From assembly GCF_947624825.1 (NCBI RefSeq), contig NZ_CANQLZ010000026.1:1-38734 (forward strand): DNA of 38,734 nucleotides, in the 5' to 3' direction. Position 1 is the first letter of the stretch. Each line of letters starts with the position of its first letter. This document shows, piece by piece, positions 16,890 to 25,643 of the stretch. The stretch is from an uncultured Acinetobacter sp. GTDB taxonomy: Bacteria; Pseudomonadota; Gammaproteobacteria; Pseudomonadales; Moraxellaceae. The notes beneath the pieces were generated by a model. The model was given only the letters and a program-made list of their open reading frames with translations, did no database searches and was not told where the DNA came from. Made by a program: the position numbers and the translations under genes.

Positions 16890-18785
16890 ATGTTGTATAC
16901 AGAAATTCCAACTCATCGCCCTGTAACTTCGTTGCTCGATACGATAGATCATCCTGAGCAATTGCGTACTCTTGACCGTAGCCAACTCAAACAAGTGGCG
17001 GATGAGTTGCGTCATTATATTTTGTATGCAGCAGGTCAAAGTGGTGGACATTTTGGCGCAAATTTAGGTGTCATTGAATTAACCGTAGCCTTGCATTATT
17101 GTTTTAACACCCCACATGACCGTCTGATTTGGGATGTAGGTCATCAAGCCTATCCGCATAAAGTCTTAACTGGTCGCCGTGAACAACTGGTGACCATCCG
17201 CTCTAAAGATGGTTTAGCGGCATTTCCAGCGCGTGAAGAATCTGAGTTTGATACTTTTGGAGTAGGACATTCTTCTACGGCTATTTCAGCAGGCCTTGGT
17301 ATGTCTTTGGCCAGTCGTTATCAAAATATTGCCCGTGAAGTGGTTGCCATTATTGGTGATGGTGCTATGACGGCAGGCATGGCTTTTGAAGCCATGAACG
17401 ATGCAGTTGCCCATCAAGCTGATTTAATCGTAGTACTCAATGACAATGATATGTCGATCTCGTGTAGTACTGGTGGTTTTGCCAAACATTTAGCTGCAAT
17501 TTGGGCGCGTGGTGAGTCAGTTAATATTAGCCAAGACGGTCAGGCCTATGTGCAACCGCACCCAGAATGGTTATATAACTCGCGCTTACATGAAGCTGCC
17601 ACTGATGCTGCCGATAACTTATTTAAAGCCATTGGTTTTGACTATTTTGGTCCTTTTGATGGGCATGATGTAGAACAACTGAGCCATGTGTTTGCTGCAT
17701 TAAAACAGCGTAAGGGTCCGCGTTTAATTCATATTTATACTAAAAAAGGCAAGGGCTTTGCGCCAGCTGAAGTTGAACAAATTAAATATCACGCGATTAA
17801 TAAAATTAATGCGGTGGCGGTACCTGCAACTGCGCCCAAATATTCTGATGTATTTGGTCAGTGGTTGATAGATCAGGCACAACAAGATTCGCGATTACTG
17901 GCCATTACTCCTGCCATGTGTGAAGGTTCAGGCATGGTGAAATTTGCTCAAGCATACCCACAGCGTTTCTTTGATGTGGCAATTGCTGAACAACATGCGG
18001 TGACATTAGCAGCAGGCATGGCCTGTGAAGGTCTAAAACCTGTGGTTGCAATTTATTCGACTTTCTTACAACGTGGTTATGATCAATTGGTGCATGATGT
18101 TGCCTTGCAAAATCTAGATGTGACCTTTGCCATTGATCGTGCTGGTTTGGTGGGTGAAGATGGTCCAACTCATGCCGGTGCCTATGATTATGCTTACATG
18201 CGCACCATTCCAAACATGGTGATTATGGCACCAAAAGACGAAAATGAATGTCGTCAAATGCTACATACCGCTTATATGTATCAAGGTCCTGCGGCGGTAC
18301 GTTATCCACGTGGTCAAGGCGTTGGGGTGAAGATTGAAGCTGAACTCAAGCCTTTGCCATTGGGTCAAGCACAAATTGTACTCAGCTTAAATCCAACTGC
18401 AAAACAACAGATTAGTGTTTTAGCTTTTGGTAGTCGTGTTACAGCAGCGATAAGTGCAGCGCAGAAATTCGCTACTCAAACAGGTCTAGGCGTGCGTGTT
18501 ATCAATATGCGCTTTGTGAAACCATTAGATACAAAAATGCTCGATCAACTTGCTCTACATACATCGCTGTTTGTGACGGTCGAAGAACATGCGGTCATGG
18601 CAGGCGCGGGCAGTAGTATCAGTGAGTATTTTGCACAAGCACAAATTGTTAAACCAATCATTCATTTAGGCTTAGCCGATGAATTTATGCCACAGGCGAC
18701 CCATGCGCAAATGCTTGCAGCAGCAGGTTTAGATGAGCATGGTATCTATGAGGCTATGCATACTGCTTGGGCAAAACTTAGCTAG
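16890..18785 (+). CDS. dxs: 1-deoxy-D-xylulose-5-phosphate synthase
   Basis: This 631-residue thiamine-diphosphate enzyme condenses pyruvate and glyceraldehyde 3-phosphate, the entry step of the MEP isoprenoid pathway. Visible are [20 protein letters not shown], the ThDP motif [25 protein letters not shown], and in the second domain [15 protein letters not shown] with its catalytic glutamate and [16 protein letters not shown] place the start at the ATG at 16890 ([11 protein letters not shown], as in Acinetobacter homologues), not the TTG at 16881, because the GAAGG ribosome site lies 11 nt before the ATG but only 2 nt before the TTG. Confidence 0.96.
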   Translation: MLYTEIPTHRPVTSLLDTIDHPEQLRTLDRSQLKQVADELRHYILYAAGQSGGHFGANLGVIELTVALHYCFNTPHDRLIWDVGHQAYPHKVLTGRREQLVTIRSKDGLAAFPAREESEFDTFGVGHSSTAISAGLGMSLASRYQNIAREVVAIIGDGAMTAGMAFEAMNDAVAHQADLIVVLNDNDMSISCSTGGFAKHLAAIWARGESVNISQDGQAYVQPHPEWLYNSRLHEAATDAADNLFKAIGFDYFGPFDGHDVEQLSHVFAALKQRKGPRLIHIYTKKGKGFAPAEVEQIKYHAINKINAVAVPATAPKYSDVFGQWLIDQAQQDSRLLAITPAMCEGSGMVKFAQAYPQRFFDVAIAEQHAVTLAAGMACEGLKPVVAIYSTFLQRGYDQLVHDVALQNLDVTFAIDRAGLVGEDGPTHAGAYDYAYMRTIPNMVIMAPKDENECRQMLHTAYMYQGPAAVRYPRGQGVGVKIEAELKPLPLGQAQIVLSLNPTAKQQISVLAFGSRVTAAISAAQKFATQTGLGVRVINMRFVKPLDTKMLDQLALHTSLFVTVEEHAVMAGAGSSISEYFAQAQIVKPIIHLGLADEFMPQATHAQMLAAAGLDEHGIYEAMHTAWAKLS

Positions 18786-18816
18786 TTCATTTTTACTTAA
18801 ACATTAATTTTTTGCC

Positions 18817-18854
18817 AAAAAGCCACAATCTTTGTTAAGATAATGTGGCTTTTA
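18817..18854 (+). terminator. Terminator of dxs
   Basis: AAAGCCACA and TGTGGCTTTT (ends near 18819 and 18853) form a stem with a long A+T-rich loop and a short T run, between dxs and suhB. Because of the long loop it may be leaky. Confidence 0.6.
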
Positions 18855-18899
18855 TGCATTATTCTTTAATCGTCTTCAATATTTGTAGTAGGGTGTTCA

Positions 18900-19730
18900 A
18901 TGGAACCTATGGTGGTGATGGCTGCGCGTGCGGCTCAATTAGTTGGTCAAGAACTTTTAAAAGCGCATCAAAATCGTCATAAGCTTGATCTACAAGTCGA
19001 AGAAAAAGGCATTGATGGTCCAGTGACACGTGTTGACCGTTATTTAGAACAGTTGACCATTGATACGCTGCGTAAAAGTTATAAAAACCACAGCTTCTTA
19101 GGTGAAGAATTTGGTTATCAAGAAGGTAAAGGCTCAGACGCTGAATGGTGCTGGGTGATTGATCCACTGGATGGCACACTTAACTTCATCAATGGTGTAC
19201 CTCATTTTTGTATCTCAATTGCTGTTCAACACAAAGGTGTAACGCAGCACGGTGTGATTTACGATCCTGTGAAAGACGAGCTGTTCTCTGCAAGTCGTGG
19301 TCGTGGCGCAATGCTCAATCAACGTCGTATTCGCGTGAATGTAAAAGATAATCTTGCCAATACTTTCTTATCTGTAGGTCATGCTTACCGTGCGAAACGC
19401 AACGGTGAAGTTGTGTCTTATGCTAAAAATCACTTTGCTGCTTTACTCAATGTATCAGAAGCAGGTGCGCAATTCCGTCGTACAGGTTCAGCAGCATTAG
19501 ATTTAGCATATGTAGCGGCAGGTCGTTTTGATGGTTATTTTGAACTTGGTTTAAAACCATGGGACATCGCAGCGGGCGAATTAATTGTTAAAGAAGCCGG
19601 CGGTACTGTAGTGGATGCACGTGGTGGTTCAGAATCAATGGAAAATGGCCAAGTAATTGCCTGTTCAATGAAAATGCTTAAACCACTGATGCAAGCTGTT
19701 GTTCCAGCGTGGGGCGAAGCAGCTAAATAA
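18900..19730 (+). CDS. suhB: Inositol monophosphatase family protein SuhB
   Basis: This 276-residue Mg-dependent phosphatase belongs to the inositol monophosphatase superfamily. Metal ligands are visible at E69/E70 (LGEEFG), D88 and D91 (VIDPLDGTLNF), and the third site in WDIAAGELIVKEAGG. In E. coli SuhB also acts as an accessory factor in rRNA transcription antitermination; that role here is inferred only from homology. It lies 114 bp after dxs behind a possibly leaky terminator and has its own strong terminator downstream. Confidence 0.93.
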   Translation: MEPMVVMAARAAQLVGQELLKAHQNRHKLDLQVEEKGIDGPVTRVDRYLEQLTIDTLRKSYKNHSFLGEEFGYQEGKGSDAEWCWVIDPLDGTLNFINGVPHFCISIAVQHKGVTQHGVIYDPVKDELFSASRGRGAMLNQRRIRVNVKDNLANTFLSVGHAYRAKRNGEVVSYAKNHFAALLNVSEAGAQFRRTGSAALDLAYVAAGRFDGYFELGLKPWDIAAGELIVKEAGGTVVDARGGSESMENGQVIACSMKMLKPLMQAVVPAWGEAAK

Positions 19731-19760
19731 GCTCAAGCTTATTACAATATCTAGATTTTA

Positions 19761-19790
19761 ATAAAGCCCTCAACTTGAGGGCTTTATTTT
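19761..19790 (+). terminator. Terminator of suhB
   Basis: ATAAAGCCCTCAA and TTGAGGGCTTTAT (19761-19787) form a long stem with a small loop and a T run. Confidence 0.88.
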
Positions 19791-19876
19791 ACAAAAAAAT
19801 AACAATTAAAATTTTTATATAAATCAATCATTTAATTGACATAATTTTGATTTAAGTCAAATATTAATCAAATGAC

Positions 19877-19904
19877 ATGACTTTTTAAAGAACTCTGCTA
19901 TAAT
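19877..19904 (+). promoter_or_regulatory. Candidate sigma-70 promoter of the DEAD-box helicase gene
   Basis: ATGACT (19877-19882) and a perfect TATAAT (19899-19904) are 16 nt apart. The predicted start is near 19911, giving an untranslated leader of about 270 nt. Confidence 0.6.
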
Positions 19905-19910
19905 CTTGCG

Positions 19911-20179
19911 ACGCACTTAATTTTCTGTTCGTTACCTGAACATTTCTCTTCTATATTGTGTATGCGCGTTCGGTCCAAAGAGAGGACGATATCTCGCGCC
20001 CCAATCGCTAAAGCGATTCTTTCAGGTTATGCCGTAATACAAGCGTGCGTTATCACATCGTCGTTACTCGGATCGCCGCTGATTCTCATATTTGTCAGCG
20101 ATTATTGCTGTACCGCTTTTTGTCGATGTCCATCTGACTTTATTTTAATGGAGCACCCAAACTTCGGGTGAAACACTCT
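19911..20179 (+). promoter_or_regulatory. Long structured 5' leader of the DEAD-box helicase mRNA
   Basis: The leader is more G+C-rich than its surroundings and can fold into several hairpins. GCGCG/CGCGC (19964-19968, 19995-19999) encloses GTCC/GGAC; AATCGCT/AGCGATT lies at 20003-20018; CGCTGA/TCAGCG lies at 20077-20100; and CACCC/GGGTG (20154-20158, 20166-20170) pairs the GGTGA ribosome site. A seven-codon upstream frame, 20148-20171 (MEHPNFG), ends 8 nt before the helicase ATG. Helicase mRNAs of this class often have long regulated leaders (E. coli csdA is the known example), so cold or auto-regulation is a reasonable inference. Confidence 0.55.
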
Positions 20180-22072
20180 ATGAGCAAAACTTTTGCTGAT
20201 TTTCCTTTACATGAATCTTTACAACAAGCGATTCAAGCTTTAGGTTTTACTTCACCGACTCCAGTACAGGAACAATCGATTCCTGCAGCGTTAGAAGGTA
20301 AAGACCTACTTGTATCTAGCCAAACAGGTTCAGGTAAAACTGCAGCGTTTTTACTCCCAACGTTAAATGCTTTAGCATCTGAAGATGCATTCGTTCCATT
20401 TAAAGAACGTATGAAGGCAATTACTCAGCCTACAATTTTAGTGATTTCACCAACACGTGAATTAGCGCAACAGGTAAGCCAAGACGCGATTGCGTTTGTA
20501 CGTCACATGAAAGGTGTTCGTATTGCTGCAATCATGGGCGGTATGCCTTTTGGTAAGCAAATTCAACAGTTAAAAGGCGCGCAAGTTGTTGTTGCAACTC
20601 CGGGTCGTTTAATTGACTTAGTGAATCGTCGTCAAATTAAACTTGACAAAGTTGAGTCACTGATTGTCGATGAAGCAGACCGTATGCTTGATCTAGGTTT
20701 CTCAGAAGACTTAGAAGCAATTGGCGAATATGCTGCTAACCGTAAGCAAACGCTTATGTTCTCTGCAACATTTGCACCGCGCATCATTACACTTGCTGAA
20801 CGCATGATGAATGATCCGCAACGTATTGCGATCGAAACTGGTCACTCTACTAACACAGACATCACGCAAACGCTTCATTGGACTGATGGTTTTGAGCATA
20901 AGAAAAAATTGCTTACACATTGGTTAAATGCAGAAGATGTTGATCAAGCAGTTGTATTTGCTTCAACTCAAGAAGATACCGATATGCTTGCTGAAGAGCT
21001 TGCAGAAGCAGGTCTTTCAGTTGTAGCACTTCACGGTGCAATGCCACAGACTGTTCGTAACCGTCGTTTACGTAGCATCCGTGAAGGTCGTGCAAAAATT
21101 TTAGTTGCAACTGACGTTGCAGCGCGTGGTCTTGACGTACCAACGATTTCTCACGTGATTAACTTTGGTCTTCCAATGAAGAACGAAGATTATGTTCACC
21201 GTATTGGTCGTACAGGTCGTGCAGGTCGTACAGGTAAAGCAATTACACTTGCAACTTACCGTGAACGCGGCAAGATTCGTGCATTAGAAGACTTCTTAGA
21301 AGCACGTTTAGACGTGACTGAAATTGAAGGTCTTGAGCCATCTCCACCACCTGCACGCGGTAGTCGTGATGGCGGCGGTCGTGGTCGTGATGGCGGTCGT
21401 GGTCGTGATGGCGGTCGTGGTCGTGGCGGTTTTGGTGGTCGTGATGGCGGTGGTCGTGCACGTTTTGAAGGCGAGTCTAACTTCAAACGTCGTGAAGGCG
21501 GTGATGATCGTCCAAAACGTGATTTCGGTGATCGTCCACAACGTTCATTTGATGATCGTCCAGCACCACGTCGTGAAGGCGGTTTCGGTGATCGTCCACA
21601 ACGTTCGTATGATGACCGTCCAAAGCGTGATTTTGGCGACCGTCCACAACGTTCGTATGATGATCGTCCAAAGCGTGATTTTGGCGACCGTCCACAGCGT
21701 TCATTTGATGACCGTCCTAAACGTGATTTTGGCGACCGTCCAGCGCCACGTCGTGAAGGTGGTTTCGGTGATCGTCCGCAACGTTCGTTTGGTGATTCAC
21801 CACGTTCAGCAGATGATAACCGTGGCAACCGTGTAGATTACAAGCCAGCACGTGAAAATGGTTATAACGACCGTCCAAAACGTGATTTTGGTGATCGTCC
21901 TGCTCCACGTCGTGAAGGTGGCTTCGGTGACCGTCCACAACGTTCATTTGGTGATGATCGTCCTAAGCGTACTTTCGGTGGCGAAGATCGTCCACGTCGT
22001 AGCTTTGATGACAAACCACGTGGCGAGCGCACATTTGGCGAAGACCGTCCACGTCGCAAATTTAACGACTAA
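20180..22072 (+). CDS. DEAD-box ATP-dependent RNA helicase with repetitive RG/DRP tail
   Basis: This 630-residue RNA helicase remodels RNA duplexes, probably in ribosome assembly or mRNA decay and in the cold. The core shows the Q motif PTPVQEQ (about 27-32), Walker A SQTGSGKT (47-54), PTRELAQQ, VDEADRMLD near 162, SAT, ARGLDVP and HRIGRTGRAG near 340. From about residue 388 the protein turns into a low-complexity basic tail: RDGG/RGRDGG repeats, then DRP-type repeats such as DRPKRDFGDRPQRS. The core is of the RhlE/DeaD type. I chose the ATG at 20180, with GGTGA 8 nt upstream, over GTG at 20168. Its leader is long and structured. Confidence 0.93.
   Translation: MSKTFADFPLHESLQQAIQALGFTSPTPVQEQSIPAALEGKDLLVSSQTGSGKTAAFLLPTLNALASEDAFVPFKERMKAITQPTILVISPTRELAQQVSQDAIAFVRHMKGVRIAAIMGGMPFGKQIQQLKGAQVVVATPGRLIDLVNRRQIKLDKVESLIVDEADRMLDLGFSEDLEAIGEYAANRKQTLMFSATFAPRIITLAERMMNDPQRIAIETGHSTNTDITQTLHWTDGFEHKKKLLTHWLNAEDVDQAVVFASTQEDTDMLAEELAEAGLSVVALHGAMPQTVRNRRLRSIREGRAKILVATDVAARGLDVPTISHVINFGLPMKNEDYVHRIGRTGRAGRTGKAITLATYRERGKIRALEDFLEARLDVTEIEGLEPSPPPARGSRDGGGRGRDGGRGRDGGRGRGGFGGRDGGGRARFEGESNFKRREGGDDRPKRDFGDRPQRSFDDRPAPRREGGFGDRPQRSYDDRPKRDFGDRPQRSYDDRPKRDFGDRPQRSFDDRPKRDFGDRPAPRREGGFGDRPQRSFGDSPRSADDNRGNRVDYKPARENGYNDRPKRDFGDRPAPRREGGFGDRPQRSFGDDRPKRTFGGEDRPRRSFDDKPRGERTFGEDRPRRKFND
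21358..22060 (+). repeat. In-frame coding repeats of the helicase tail
   Basis: Direct repeats at two scales lie within the helicase gene. At 21358-21450 a 15-nt unit encodes RDGGR/GRDGG. From about 21490 imperfect 48-nt and 24-nt units encode DRPKRDFG, DRPQRSFD/DRPQRSYD and DRPAPRREGGFG. Some neighbouring copies (about 21598-21690) are almost identical in DNA, so slippage or recombination could change copy number. The repeats create long open frames on other strands that are not genes. Confidence 0.85.
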
Positions 22073-22088
22073 TTGTTAAATTGAGCTT

Positions 22089-22119
22089 AAAAAGACCGAT
22101 GCTTGCATCGGTCTTTTTT
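22089..22119 (+). terminator. Terminator of the helicase gene
   Basis: GACCGATGC (22094-22102) and GCATCGGTC (22105-22113) form a 9-bp stem flanked by A and T runs. Confidence 0.9.
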
Positions 22120-22131
22120 ATGCAAAGAATG

Positions 22132-22159
22132 TTGATATTTTACTTTTAAAATGTATACT
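22132..22159 (+). promoter_or_regulatory. Candidate sigma-70 promoter of the mla operon
   Basis: TTGATA (22132-22137) and TATACT (22154-22159) are 16 nt apart, placed just after the helicase terminator. A start near 22166 would give a leader of about 260 nt before mlaF. A second, weaker candidate, CTGACA (22328-22333) with TATATT (22353-22358), lies nearer to mlaF. Confidence 0.5.
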
Positions 22160-22238
22160 CATGGCACAATTTGCGCTTAAAAGCCAACGTGTGTAACAGA
22201 TTTTTTGATATGTTTGGTCGAAGTCGAGGTAAATAAGC

Positions 22239-22310
22239 ATGCTACCGTATGTAGGAGGTATTTTAGTATTGTGTAATATAGCAATATTGATCTACCATTC
22301 TTTTATCTAA
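22239..22310 (+). CDS. Candidate 23-residue membrane peptide in the mla leader
   Basis: The frame encodes a 23-residue, almost wholly hydrophobic peptide that starts MLPYVGGILVL and ends ILIYHSFI, long enough to span a membrane once. GAGGT stands 8 nt before its ATG, a better ribosome site than mlaF itself has. An eight-codon frame, 22210-22236 (MFGRSRGK), ends just ahead of it. It lies downstream of the candidate mla promoter and would be cotranscribed with mlaFEDCB. It could be a small membrane protein or a leader peptide. I know no homologue, and conservation is untested. Confidence 0.4.
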   Translation: MLPYVGGILVLCNIAILIYHSFI

Positions 22311-22426
22311 TTTCACCTCAGTGAAGTCTGACATTTATACAACACTGCGTTCTATATTTATTCTCCCAAAAAACTACTAATCCTTTATAGTATGTCTGCT
22401 GAAAAAATGCAGGAATACGCACCAGT

Positions 22427-23242
22427 ATGAATAATACAGTATCTCCACCCCAAGCTTTTATTGAAGTCAATAACTTAAGCTTTCGGCGCGGTGATCGAAT
22501 CATTTATGACAATGTCAGTTTAAATATTCGTCGCGGACAAATTACTGCGATTATGGGGCCATCGGGCACAGGTAAAACCACATTATTACGTTTGATTGGT
22601 GGACAGTTAGTCCCTGATCAAGGTCAAGTGCTGCTTGATGGGCAAGACATTAATAAACTGTCACGCCAACAACTATTTCAAGTGCGCTCACGTATGGGCA
22701 TGTTGTTTCAAAGTGGGGCTTTGTTCACCGACATGTCAGTTTACGAAAATGTAGCCTTTCCAATTCGTGCGCATACTCAGTTGCCTGAGCATTTAATTGC
22801 TGAACTTGTTGCATTAAAATTAGAATCGGTGGGTTTACGCGGCACCGAGCAGTTTATGCCGGCTGAACTCTCAGGGGGCATGAATCGACGTGTTGCACTT
22901 GCGCGTGCGATTGCGCTTGATCCTGAACTGATTATGTATGATGAGCCATTTGCCGGACAAGATCCTATTGTGATGGGCGTATTGACCCGTCTGATTCGCT
23001 CGCTACGTGATGCCTTAGATTTAACTACCATTATTGTGTCGCATGATGTGGCAGAAACACTTCTAATCGCAGATTATATTTATGTCATTGCTGAAGGTAA
23101 AGTTCAAGGCGAAGGTACACCTGACCAACTCAAACGACATCCTTCTGCTTTTGTGCAACAATTTTTAAATGGTTCGGTTGAAGGTCCGGTTGATTATCAA
23201 TTTAGTCATCAGCCTTATTTAACTGCTGAGGGTCAAGCATGA
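22427..23242 (+). CDS. mlaF: Mla phospholipid transport ATPase MlaF
   Basis: This 271-residue cytoplasmic ABC ATPase powers the Mla system, which moves phospholipids between inner and outer membrane and keeps the outer leaflet free of them. Walker A GPSGTGKT lies at 44-51, the Q loop in [10 protein letters not shown], the signature ELSGGMNRR near 150, Walker [14 protein letters not shown], and the H-loop VSHDVAET. The LSGGM variant and the GALF segment are typical of MlaF. It overlaps mlaE by 4 nt (ATGA), so translation is coupled. It is the first gene of the mlaFEDCB operon. Confidence 0.95.
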   Translation: MNNTVSPPQAFIEVNNLSFRRGDRIIYDNVSLNIRRGQITAIMGPSGTGKTTLLRLIGGQLVPDQGQVLLDGQDINKLSRQQLFQVRSRMGMLFQSGALFTDMSVYENVAFPIRAHTQLPEHLIAELVALKLESVGLRGTEQFMPAELSGGMNRRVALARAIALDPELIMYDEPFAGQDPIVMGVLTRLIRSLRDALDLTTIIVSHDVAETLLIADYIYVIAEGKVQGEGTPDQLKRHPSAFVQQFLNGSVEGPVDYQFSHQPYLTAEGQA

Positions 23243-24018
23243 ATGCAATAGCCTTACTTGGCCGTCTTGTTATACAGCGGATACGTGGCATTGGGGTTGC
23301 GAGCATCATGTTGCTGCAAATTTTATGCTCGATGCCGACATGGCTTGGGGTCAAACTATTTTTGTATCAGATGTACCGTGTAGGTTTTCTATCGCTCTTA
23401 ATTATTGCGGTATCGGGTCTATTTATTGGTTTGGTTTTAGGTTTACAAGGTTACTCAATTTTAGTCAATGTGGGTTCAGAATCCATGTTGGGTACCATGG
23501 TATCGTTAACTTTGCTGCGTGAACTTGCACCCGTAGTGGCAGCATTACTTTTTGCAGGCCGCGCAGGTTCAGCATTAACCGCCGAAATTGGTTTAATGAA
23601 AGCCACCGAACAGCTCTCTAGCATGGAAATGATTGGGGTTGATCCACTTAAACGCATTGTTTCACCACGTCTTTGGGCTGGGATTGTAAGCTTACCAATG
23701 CTATCTGTCATTTTTGCCGCGATTGGTATTATGGGCGGAAAATTGGTTGGGGTGGATTTTTTAGGTGTAGATGAAGGCTCTTTTTGGAGTGGTATGCAAA
23801 GCACAGTGCGCTTTTATGAAGATATTTTTCAAGGTACTTTAATCAAAAGTTTTGTCTTTGCCATTGTGTGTACTTGGATTGCGGTATATCAAGGCTATGC
23901 CTGTGAGCCGACCTCAGAAGGGATTGCGACATCAACCACACGTACTGTGGTGTATTCGTCTTTATGTGTATTAGGTTTTGATTTTGTGTTGACTGCGGTC
24001 ATGTTTGGAGGTGTGTAA
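23239..24018 (+). CDS. mlaE: Mla phospholipid transport permease MlaE
   Basis: This 259-residue inner-membrane permease belongs to the MlaE (DUF140) family. It has an N-terminal amphipathic part, then five or so hydrophobic helices. The conserved stretches [20 protein letters not shown] and [16 protein letters not shown], with the coupling-helix [17 protein letters not shown], are family hallmarks. It dimerises and works with MlaF inside the cell and the MlaD ring outside. It overlaps mlaF by 4 nt and mlaD by 1 nt. Confidence 0.95.
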   Translation: MNAIALLGRLVIQRIRGIGVASIMLLQILCSMPTWLGVKLFLYQMYRVGFLSLLIIAVSGLFIGLVLGLQGYSILVNVGSESMLGTMVSLTLLRELAPVVAALLFAGRAGSALTAEIGLMKATEQLSSMEMIGVDPLKRIVSPRLWAGIVSLPMLSVIFAAIGIMGGKLVGVDFLGVDEGSFWSGMQSTVRFYEDIFQGTLIKSFVFAIVCTWIAVYQGYACEPTSEGIATSTTRTVVYSSLCVLGFDFVLTAVMFGGV

Positions 24019-24671
24019 TGCAATCGCGTGCAAGTGAACTGGCCGTTGGGGTATTTGTGATTATTTTTGCAGTGGCCATGTTTTTTTTGGCCATGAAAGT
24101 CAGTGGTTTAAGCGGCAGTAATTTGTCTGATCGTTACAGCATGCAAGCTGAGTTTGATAATGTAAATGGTTTAAAACCCCGCGCTAAAGTGACCATGAGT
24201 GGGGTGACCATTGGTCGTGTAACCGACATTACTTTAGATCCAATGACTCGTTTAGCCACAGTGCATTTTGATTTAGATGGTCAGTTAACTTCGTTTAACC
24301 AAGCACAATTAAAACTTGTACAGGAAAACGCTTTAGAAGAGCTTAAATACAGTACAGACTATACAGATGCTCGCCCCGATCAACAAAAAACAATGCAAAA
24401 TGAACTGATTGCCAACATGAAGTCCATCACCAGTATTGATGAAGATGCTTATATTATGGTCGCAACCAATGGTTTATTGGGTGAAAAATATTTAAAAGTC
24501 ATTCCAGGTGGTGGTCTAAACTACCTTCCACGTGGTGGCAGTATTATCAATACCCAAGGCACCATGGACCTTGAAGATTTAATTAGTAAATTTATTACCG
24601 GTGGCACAAAAACTACCGATAGCGATAGCAGCAACCCAGACGATGCTGAAGCCTCATTTGTTGCTGAATAA
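24018..24671 (+). CDS. mlaD: Mla periplasmic MCE-domain protein MlaD
   Basis: This 217-residue protein has one N-terminal transmembrane helix (about 8-28) and an MCE domain (about 38-120) with the typical FDNVNGLKPRAKVTMSGVTI. MlaD forms a hexameric ring anchored to the MlaFE complex and passes lipids to or from MlaC. The domain carries an insert, about residues 103-135, rich in Asp, Gln and Lys (DYTDARPDQQ), relative to E. coli MlaD; an insert of this kind is, as I recall, seen in Acinetobacter MlaD. The acidic C-terminal tail is variable. Confidence 0.93.
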   Translation: MQSRASELAVGVFVIIFAVAMFFLAMKVSGLSGSNLSDRYSMQAEFDNVNGLKPRAKVTMSGVTIGRVTDITLDPMTRLATVHFDLDGQLTSFNQAQLKLVQENALEELKYSTDYTDARPDQQKTMQNELIANMKSITSIDEDAYIMVATNGLLGEKYLKVIPGGGLNYLPRGGSIINTQGTMDLEDLISKFITGGTKTTDSDSSNPDDAEASFVAE

Positions 24672-24686
24672 GCCTAGGAGAAATCG

Positions 24687-25313
24687 ATGAAAACTTTAAT
24701 GAAACAAACACTGAGTGCAAGTGTTTTAGCTACTCTGCTGGCAGGTACAGCTTTTGCGGCACCAACGCAAACACCGCCTGACTTTATTAGGCAAGTTGCT
24801 GATACTTTGATTAAGCGCGTACAAGCCGATCAAGGTAAATTGCAAAATAACCCAGCTTTGGTCAAAACGATTGTGCGTCAACATTTAGATCCGCATATTG
24901 ATTCACAAGCTTTTGTACGTACTGTAATGGGAACTTATGTGCAACAAAGTAGCGCTGCACAACGTGCTCAGTTTGAAAAGAATTTCCGTGAAACTTTAAT
25001 TGAAAATTACGGTTCTGCTTTTGCAAAATACAGTAATCAAACCTATACCATGCGTCCTTATAAAGCTGCGCCTAATGTTAAAAATCCAGTGGTGACCATT
25101 GATTTTAATAACAAAGGTCAAAAAATTCCGGTGGCTTTCCAATTGGTCGAGAGAGGCAATAAATGGAAAATCCGCAATATCAACGTGTCAGGGATTGATT
25201 TAGGTTTACAGTTCCGTAATCAATTTGCAGCCAACGTCAAACGTAATGGCAACAACTTGGATAAAGCCATTGCGACCTTTAAGCCGGATGCTGATTCAGC
25301 GGTTAAAAAATAA
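24687..25313 (+). CDS. mlaC: Mla periplasmic phospholipid shuttle MlaC
   Basis: This 208-residue protein has a cleavable signal peptide (MKTLMKQTLS..., cut after AFA at residue 24). The mature part matches the MlaC/Ttg2D fold, a soluble lipid-binding protein that ferries phospholipid between MlaD in the inner membrane and the MlaA-porin complex. Conserved segments are LVKTIVRQHLDPHIDSQAF, QRAQFEKNFRETLIENYGSA and the C-terminal WKIRNINVSGIDLG. It starts 15 nt after mlaD with a good AGGAG site and overlaps mlaB by 1 nt. Confidence 0.95.
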   Translation: MKTLMKQTLSASVLATLLAGTAFAAPTQTPPDFIRQVADTLIKRVQADQGKLQNNPALVKTIVRQHLDPHIDSQAFVRTVMGTYVQQSSAAQRAQFEKNFRETLIENYGSAFAKYSNQTYTMRPYKAAPNVKNPVVTIDFNNKGQKIPVAFQLVERGNKWKIRNINVSGIDLGLQFRNQFAANVKRNGNNLDKAIATFKPDADSAVKK

Positions 25314-25597
25314 TGCTGAGCATAAAAGACCAAGTGTTATGGGTCAGTGGCAAGATCGATTTTGACAACGCCGAACAGTATTACCAACAAGGTTTAATAT
25401 TGATTCAAGCTCAGCCTTTGCCGTTGGTGCTGAATTTATCTGAGCTTGAGCAGGGCAGTACTTTAGCGTTGGCGGTGTTGATGCGTTGGCTACGTCATAC
25501 ACCCAATGCGCAAGGTTTACACTTTCAAGCTGTACCACAAAAAATGCTAAACATTATTCAAGCCTGTCATTTACAACATGACTTAACGCTGATTTAA
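25313..25597 (+). CDS. mlaB: Mla STAS-domain protein MlaB
   Basis: This 94-residue single STAS domain (lipid asymmetry maintenance protein) binds MlaF on the cytoplasmic side and stabilises the ATPase complex. The pattern is LWVSGKIDFDNAEQYYQQG for the first half and LPLVLNLSELEQGSTLALAV for the loop carrying the conserved Ser/Thr. It is the last gene of the operon: the ATG overlaps the mlaC stop (TAATG) and a terminator follows directly. Confidence 0.9.
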   Translation: MLSIKDQVLWVSGKIDFDNAEQYYQQGLILIQAQPLPLVLNLSELEQGSTLALAVLMRWLRHTPNAQGLHFQAVPQKMLNIIQACHLQHDLTLI

Positions 25598-25622
25598 AAA
25601 AAGCACCTTCGGGTGCTTTTTT
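25596..25622. terminator. Bidirectional terminator after mlaB
   Basis: AAGCACC, a TTCG tetraloop and GGTGCTT (25601-25618) lie between A and T runs. It serves the mla operon and the convergent corA-like gene. Confidence 0.9.
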
Positions 25623-25643
25623 ATGCTGACTTTAAAATATAAG

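Noticed and set aside
21256..21828. Long open frames antisense to, and in another frame of, the helicase tail (up to 190 codons)
   Set aside because: They arise from the regular codon repeats of the DRP/RGG tail; their proteins are low-complexity mirror images and lack ribosome sites.
21490..21960. Regularly spaced repeats that could suggest a CRISPR array
   Set aside because: The repeats are in frame within the helicase gene and encode the protein tail; there are no unique spacers of constant length and no cas genes.
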